Source of the DNA: Neodontobutis hainanensis | Taxonomy: Eukaryota; Chordata; Actinopteri; Gobiiformes; Odontobutidae | Assembly (NCBI GenBank): GCA_024349245.1 | Contig: JALDNG010000008.1 | Coordinates: 812,001 to 876,000, forward strand | Direction of reading: 5' to 3' | Length of the DNA stretch: 64,000 nt | Program-made: the position numbers and the translations under genes | Part shown: one piece after another, positions 57,601-64,000 of the stretch | Position numbering within the stretch: position 1 is the first letter of the stretch | Layout: every line of letters starts with the position of its first letter | Notes under the pieces: generated by a model | Seen by the model: the letters and a program-made list of their open reading frames with translations, nothing else | Database searches by the model: none | What the model was told of the DNA's origin: nothing

Positions 57601-60600
57601 GAATATCAAAAAGTCATTTATAGGTTCTCTAATCTGTAATAAGGTCTACACAGTTAGGGCTAAAACTGTTTAGACTGAAAGCTGAATGATGGGATTTTTT
57701 ACCATATTCAAATCTGTCTTTCTGTTTCTCTGTGGGCTGACTGACACTAGCGTTCCTTTTTATTATTAGTATCTGATTGAAAAAAACAGGTAAATGCTTT
57801 GGGCTTCATCTGATTTGGACGCTCTGGTTTGTCACATTGTGCTTTGTCCAATCAGTTAAGCTCCAAAACAATCATTTACATGCGCCTGGGTGCAACACAC
57901 TCAGCGTTTATCAGTTAATGAACGCTCCCACTCACCCCATCCACACTGTCACATCTATAATACGTTAGTACGCCCTTGCCATGTCAGTTTTCCTCTGCCT
58001 GCCGAACGGCAGCCATATCTAATTGGCCCATCTAATTTGCTGCACTACTAGTGTGGGTTTTTGTGAGTGGCAATATGTGTTTGTGCATGCACCATAGAAA
58101 CCATCTGTTCACAGCGAGCTAGCATGAGTCACACAGCAGATCTGAGCAGTGGCATGTGGGCTATGGCAGCCAATCTCCTTTCTCTCTCCATGCTTTAGCT
58201 TTCTGATGCTTCTCTCACTTCCTGTCTCATTTGCACTCACTGAATTATTATCACAGCATCACTATTTTGCTTTTTATCTCAGTTTCCGTTTCATTGATTT
58301 GATTTTGCCCACTATTTCATTATTACGTAAAGAGAGATTAAAAGGAGGCTGTGTTTGTTCTAGAAATTGAGTTTTTGTCATACAGTCAGGCTCATAGGGT
58401 TAGGGACAGGGACAGGCTACAGGCTATGAAACAGAGAGCGTCAACAACCAATCCCTGACGACTGTTACATGCTTTAATGATTGCTCTCGCACACATCGCT
58501 TAAGACTCTTGATGTCACCCATTGAGCTAAAGGTAGACTGGTTTAATGGCTATCAATGTCACAAACAATGACCTATGCCCCCCACACAGACACTACATAA
58601 ACACACATATCTGCTTGCATATTTAAGGGGCTATAAAAATCACTTAACCAGGCTCAATGTCACCTTGGTTGCCTCAGTAGAAGACCATAATCATAATATA
58701 ATAATATATATTGTTACTATGTAATTCAACAAATTAAATAAGTTTTATTTATCTAAAAATAAGTATTATTTATCTAAAATAATATTTGATAACTTTTACC
58801 CAAGTGCCCCCACTATGTAAATTTATTTAAAAATACACTATCTAAAATCCTTATGCACAAACCATTCATGTAAACCTCAATGATGATTATTATAGCATAG
58901 CTTTGTTCATTGTAGCATTGGGTGTTATCTTTTATTTGAGTTTTGAATACAATGTGATGTAACATAGCGCTGTCATGCATGTATCTACATAACCACAGGG
59001 AATACAATCGACCTGGTGCAATGTGTGCAATTTCTCTCTGTACAGTCATCAATAGAGCTGCAGGATAAATCAGCTACAGTATGTTCATTCAAATATATGT
59101 ACATGTACTATCAGAAATAAAATCTTAAATGTTTTTTGTCCAGTTGATGGTTTCCCTCTTTTTTCAGCACCACTACAAGAATGCTTCCACTGTGCACAAC
59201 CCAGGTGATGAGAAAAAGGTTGACAAGCTGTGGAAAGGAGAAGTTCAAAATCTAAGGATTGTCCTGTAATTCACTTCACTGAAGCCCGGCAATCCATTGT
59301 TCCTTGTGGCTCTGGTTCTTAATGATTTTAACTTAAGGATTTATAGTATCCGTAAAATCCAGAGTCCTAATGGTGCTTTGCTCCCAGATGAATAGATGAT
59401 ATGAGCGACAGTGCTCCATTACGAGGATGTTTTGCTGTGCTCCCCTGACATGCTCACTGGAATAATGTGAAAGATCTCATCTGGCAGTCTGACTGTTCTT
59501 TGATCTGAGATGGAGTACAATACGAGTGGCCGATGGCTCTCAAGTGAGGCTAATCAAGTAAACACTTCAGCTGGCTCACTTCAGCTTTGTATACTTACGA
59601 AATCGCAAAAGAAGAAGTAGGCCGGTGAGAGTGTGTGGACAAAAAGTCATTATTTCACAAGTGGAGAGAAGGCCTAAGTTAATCAGCTCAAGTTCTGACT
59701 TGAAGTTCTAAGATGTTTTAATGGGACACTACCAAAAGTCACAAAGACAGTCAGAAAGGAAGGTAAACATCCTTCAGCTCTTCTATCTCGTCACTCTGGC
59801 AATCGCACTTACAAAGGCAAGAACATCAAAGCAGCTAAACCTCTGCCTCCTGTGTCATCTATATTTGGCAAATAGAAAAAACAACACTCCTGGAGTTTGG
59901 TTTTCTTGGTGTTTCTTCAGTTTTGCTTTAATGGGGTGGTAAACTTCACAATAAACCTTTAAAGATGATGTGGTAAGCTGTATTTGAAAAAGAAAATCTG
60001 AAAAATGATTAAACTGATAATACTTAAGGGGATCTTAATGTGATTTCAATTTAATTTATAACTCAATGTGAGATGCTTGATGTGATGTGAGACTGCGTTG
60101 ATTTAAAGCAACATGCTATAAAGGCCCTCACAGTTGTTGAGTATTCAATTCTGACCAATGGGCGAGTATATAGAGATGAAAAACCTATGAGTTACAAAAG
60201 AGAGAACTGAGGGAAGGGAGCGATGACATAACAGGGGGTCTGACACGCACAAGAGAGAGCGCTTACGTCAACTGTAACTGGGAGAAGAAGAACTGCAAGC
60301 ATTCTCTATGTAGGTCACATTAAAAACGCATGCGGCTCCCACAAATTCAGCCAAGTAATGGCCAGCCAACCGAGCAGAAATGGAAAGAAAATCACAGCTG
60401 CAAGTGCACATCTACTGCTTAAGAACAGGATAATTGCCTCAAAGAATGTATGAGTATTTTTTGGGAAGAGTGGATTTTTAGCCCACTGACAATCAGTAGT
60501 TAACTTACTGCAACAATTTTGGGCTCCTAAAGCTGTGGAAACCAATTTTCAATTATGCATGACTCTATAACAGCTGGAGGTTGTGTGAGAAAACATAGAG

Positions 60601-61704
60601 TACAGTAAGAGCATAAAGTCTGGGTGGAGCTGAGGAAAACAAAGCAAACTGTATCGTAATGAATGTGGGAGGACATAATTATGCAAACTATATTCACAAG
60701 GGCAATGCGTACAGTAGATGGAAAAAATAAACAGCTGTGTCGAAAATGATGATTTAATTACAGTGTGAAGTAGCAAGATGACAGTTGCTCTAAAGTTTAT
60801 GGGAGATTTTAGGCATTGTCCAGTGTTGTAGCCATATTATGCCACCCTTGTGTAAATACTTATTGGTTTTAAAACACGTATCTGTGTAGTATTATGATAT
60901 CATTAATAACGCATGTTCCTTCAAATTGATCGACTTGTCATCGCAACAAGTGGTCAAGAAGAAAAAAAAAGCAACAATACTCACCAAAACAACAAAAACT
61001 TTTCCATCTCTCTAATATTGTGTAAAAAAAATGAAATTGAAAAGTTCTTGTCTTGGATCTATAGGACAGCAAATGACTCACAGTGGATTTTTGAGTAGTG
61101 CATATGCAAAAAACAACTGCCCTGTAGGTTCATTTGTATGTAACGCTGCACCGAGAGCATGCTTACTTACCAGCAGTCTGCCCCTATGTGACCTATTCTG
61201 ATCAATGGGCTTGCAGGTGGGACGGTCCTGTGACGCCGTTAAAAGTCACTCAAATGAAAATATGTAATAAAGTGAACAATATACATTATTCATTTTATAG
61301 CGTGGTACTGAGGGAGTTAAAGCATTCACTGTAGACAACATTATGTCAAAGGTGGGTACAACAACAACAGTGGGAAGCACAGATTATGGATTTACTCAAC
61401 ACAGTAGAATATGCTCTTCATTTTGTTTGCCTGAATAAATGCCCCTATAGAGCAGACTTACGGTGGGCTGTCCTGCTTGGATCACCGGGTCCACTGTCTG
61501 CAGAGTGGGCAGATGAAGCAGACGAGACACTGGAGCTCCGCACAAAGCCGAAGGCAGCTAGACGTCCGGCGGGGAGACGGCTGGCGGTGAAGCCGGGAGG
61601 ACGCAGGCCAGAATGGCTCGCTTTGGGAACTAAAGACCTGGAGGCAGTGCTTGTGGCTTCAGATGGAGATTGGACAGGAGCATCCTGGGTAAAAACCTGG
61701 TCAT
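47679..61704 (-). CDS. mtus2: Microtubule-associated tumour suppressor family coiled-coil protein (MTUS2/MTUS1), 3' part
   Basis: MTUS proteins bind microtubules and EB1 plus-end complexes. Fourteen exons, 5' to 3' on minus: 61704-61462, 54881-54717, 52713-52615, 50806-50616, 50525-50400, 49673-49607, 49501-49287, 49194-49089, 49017-48944, 48860-48762, 48663-48544, 48411-48314, 48141-47679; phases agree. The first visible exon has the family signature LAAFGFVRSSSVSS. Then follow SSPKRLAVVPPKPQSP, LRALREELRRMSLGLEAFII, and about 300 residues of Glu/Gln/Leu-rich coiled coil to EEKIQVLQQQNEDLKARID and EKKRLSRNNEELLWRLQTS. The Ser/Pro tail holds a 17-residue repeat. The exon starting at 61704 begins mid-codon, so upstream exons lie outside the window. 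mtus2 is preferred over mtus1 because of the 13q-like neighbours; sequence alone does not decide. Confidence 0.88.
47706..47899 (-). repeat. 51-base in-frame tandem repeat in the last MTUS-family exon
   Basis: Three full units at 47731-47781, 47782-47832 and 47833-47883, with partial units on both sides. Each encodes a 17-residue block of the form THRAATNQNLSPGPATP with small changes (L/F/Y before SPGPATP; AAT/AVT). The reading frame is maintained through all copies. Confidence 0.95.
51629..51665. repeat. (TA)n microsatellite in MTUS-family intron
   Basis: About 36 bases of uninterrupted TA in the 1.8 kb intron between the exons at 50806 and 52615. Confidence 0.95.
52714..54716. other. MTUS-family intron
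   Basis: No coding exon recognised on either strand. AT-rich except for the inverted-repeat element at 53517-53626. Confidence 0.5.
53517..53626. mobile_element. Short inverted-repeat element (MITE-like), about 110 bases
   Basis: TGTGCAAAGGTTTTAGGCAG (53517-53536) matches the reverse complement of 53607-53626 at 17 of 20 positions. The inside is partly self-complementary too (gaagaaatgc against gcatcacttcttc). There is no ORF. The end sequence tactgtgcaaaggttttagg resembles the terminus of a repeat common in fish genomes. Superfamily and target duplication are not determined. Confidence 0.65.
54882..61461. other. Long MTUS-family intron (6.6 kb)
   Basis: No coding exon can be supported. A short open minus-strand segment near 55015-55062 has splice-like borders but no family resemblance. 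The intron contains a decayed dispersed repeat near 57.4 kb. The rest is unremarkable AT-rich DNA. Confidence 0.45.
57420..57550. mobile_element. Diverged dispersed fish repeat fragment
   Basis: The run ggtcacgggggcctacggcc, then tatcccaccagttta, gtgaggcagggggtatac and gggacaaacacggacaaaca follows the order of a very common fish repeat (ggtcgcgggg...cctatcccagc...gagaggcggggtacaccc...acagacaaaca). It is short and has no ORF. Confidence 0.45.
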
Positions 61705-64000
61705 CTGTTGAAAAAAGGAATAAATTCTAACAAGTTCTAACAAGTTTATTCTATGTGATTTGTATATAGGTTGTGCATGTTGTGTTTAGATGACTAATGT
61801 AAAAAAAAAAAAAGCATTAATCCTGGCGAACACACAAGCAATACAGTATTTATTGGCTCCATGAATCATTGATTGTTATGTGTTGACTAAGGTCTCAGCG
61901 GGCAACAGGAACCTCTCTGACTCCAAATATTGCTGCGATCAAATATAATAAACATATACACAAGAAGCTGTATAAAGAACAGTCTGAAAAGAGGGCGAGC
62001 AGCCAGCAGTTTCTCTCAAGGCTTCATTATTACCAACCTCTAACTGAGCTAAACACATATAGCTGTAACTTACTGTAATAAATTCTTCACTACAGAGCTA
62101 GTACACATATTATATAAATACCTTCAGAAATAATGAGCTATTAATTTTGAATATAAATCTAACCTAGCATTATAAGGGTAAATAAAAAGCCCAAAAACTT
62201 GACAGATGACCCAATTTTGTGCGGAGCCATATTTTTGCACACTGCACTTTTGAGGACATGTTGAATGTGAACACTGACCGTAAACATCTTTAGTGAGGTA
62301 AGGTTAGGATAAAGTTGTGATGAAAAAGGTGTTTTAAAAAAGTCCATTTAGCTACATTGCTGCTTCTATCCATGCTTTTAAACTTCAAACCACATAAGCG
62401 TGGAAATAAAATGTGACTTAAAAGTGAGAGCTAATAATGGTAGAGAAACAAGACAATGATTCAAAGAGTCAAAGAGCATTAAAAAAAAGTAATCAAAGCT
62501 CCATAGTGACAGCTATTGTCAGCAAGGGCTCTAATCTTTGGTTGTGAGCAGAGTGAATGTCCAGGCATGAGGAGGCGAGGCTGGGCATCCACATACACAC
62601 TCGTGTCTACAATCAGTGGACACCAACTAAATCCCCAAGCCTTGGACTAAAGCCCCGTGATGGCTACCTGAGCCCCCAGCACAAGGTTCGAATCCCAAGC
62701 AGCAGAGCAGCTTTATCTCCTGCTGGCTGCCGAGATAAGGCACGCGGCAGTCCTTTCCTCTCCATTTGGCACAGCTGTGTTCTTCGCAGCTACAGCTACA
62801 GGGTTAAGCCCACACTGATATAACTGGAGAATATTTCTGAAGCAGGAACTGGGGCAGAGTGTGGGAGAAATTGGAAGGGAATATCTCTTGTGTATGTCCC
62901 CTCCAGTCTCATTGGCAACACCGTGGCACACTTATCAGCACCTTGCTCCATCTTTAAGGCATGCAATCTGTTTATTAGATTGTGCCATGCTGCTCTCGAG
63001 TGAGAAGGTCACGATCATTAAAGATAAATGTCCTCATTTTACTCCTACACCTCCACTTCACTCCTCTCCTTGAAGAGACAAGTGTCAGGCAAACCTCTGT
63101 AGCTTTTATCACAAGTCTTCACCTCAGAAAAATGAGAGTACTCATTAATCATAAGAACCAGGAGACAAAAGGCGAATACAACACTAAACATCTTTGCTTC
63201 TAAGATTACACTGTATCTAGGGCTGTAAGACTTCCTGCAACCCAAGCCTTATTTTACACAAAGAGCAGTCTAGCTAAGGTGGGACGATTTAAGTAAATTT
63301 GCTGCAGAGAAATCAAGAAATCAATGAGCGACTATTAGCCAATGAACAATGGCTGACTTTAATTACAACAATGGCCTTCCTCAACCTGCATGGATTTCCT
63401 CCACAAAGCGTTAAATTACATATTATCAAATGCAATACCATGAGCGTAGTGCAGCTTTAGTGGGGGCACACTCAGCAATACTACGGTTTTGAAAAGAGAG
63501 ACTGGAACATGTAGTATGAAATCCATGTGTGTGAAAAAAATAAAGAGAACAATGAAGGGGTAAAACCTACGTGGAAATTATTTGAAGGGTAGTAGTAATT
63601 GCTATAGCAACTAAATAATTGAGTTGAAAATCACACACAAAATACAGCAGAGAATTTAGAAAGCCAAAAGGTGTCTGGAGGTGAATATATAAGGTAGAAA
63701 ATAACATGCAAATGATTAATTGACATAAATGCTGACCAAAGCCAAATGTAAAATTCATCACATTTTGCAGTTCTGAAAACCTGTGGTGCAGAAAAGAAGG
63801 CAGCAAAAAAACTGATGTTACTTAGTGTTAATTGCAATGTCCTTCTAAGCCTATACTTCCCAGAAGGTTTTGCACCACCAAGAAACCATACATAATAGGG
63901 ATTGTGATAAGAAAGCCTGCCACATCATAACACTGCTCTGATCAATTCTGAATGAGCATTTTTTTTCTTTTCACTGAACTTTCCGTCCGGGTTATCACAC
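61705..64000. other. Upstream intron of the MTUS-family gene, to the window end
   Basis: The exon at 61704 starts in mid-codon after a good acceptor, so the gene continues rightward. I see no further exon before 64000. The longest open frames are under 90 codons and lack recognisable features. Confidence 0.45.

Noticed and set aside
62661..62700. tRNA-like internal B box (GGTTCGAATCC at 62685-62695)
   Set aside because: The flanking bases do not form a T stem, there is no convincing A box at the right distance and no cloverleaf can be drawn. A tRNA-derived SINE is possible but unsupported.
1..64000. CRISPR arrays, operons, prophage or other prokaryotic systems
   Set aside because: All genes are intron-containing vertebrate genes; no regularly spaced repeats or clustered intronless ORFs are present.

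Overview
The window is vertebrate nuclear DNA, and almost certainly from a ray-finned (teleost) fish. Every gene is split into many short exons by mostly small GT-AG introns. Gene content matches single-copy vertebrate genes, introns carry fish-type interspersed repeats and (TA)n microsatellites, and there is no sign of bacterial or viral organisation. Nine protein-coding genes can be read exon by exon. Eight have an essentially complete reading frame; one runs off the right end.

Left block, 1-15,000 (+ strand): timm10b (800-2150), ilk (4577-9911) and smpd1 (11186-14452). These three are near neighbours on human 11p15.4, so this is an old conserved block. timm10b carries a long extra C-terminal tail. 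ilk has all 12 coding exons (452 aa). smpd1 keeps all phosphodiesterase metal-site motifs.

Middle block, 15,100-33,000 (mostly - strand): tpte, a voltage-sensing phosphatase (15105-18641), is convergent with smpd1. An fgl1-like fibrinogen-domain gene (20221-22005, +) follows, then thsd1 (22473-26723, -) and vps36 (29062-33010, -). proser1 (33814-39898, +) is head-to-head with vps36 across an 803-base promoter region, and stoml3 (41360-44650, +) follows. The human counterparts of tpte, thsd1/vps36, proser1/stoml3 and mtus2 lie on chromosome 13, so the window joins an 11p15.4-type block to a 13q-type block.

Right block, 47,679-64,000 (- strand): the 3' two thirds of an MTUS-family microtubule-binding coiled-coil gene, most likely mtus2. 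Fourteen exons are readable (47679-61704); its upstream exons are outside the window. The last exon contains a 51-base in-frame tandem repeat.

The genes are independent housekeeping or tissue-specific genes and do not form a pathway. I found no operon-like or defence-like system and no convincing previously undescribed system. The most interesting items are the coding tandem repeat in the MTUS-family gene, a truncated R4/Dong/Rex6-type retrotransposon set in a (TA)n repeat inside stoml3, the extended timm10b, an fgl1 paralogue on a 13q-like block, a GC-AG intron in proser1, and a small inverted-repeat element at 53.5 kb. Splice sites and family assignments were read by eye; no database search was run.
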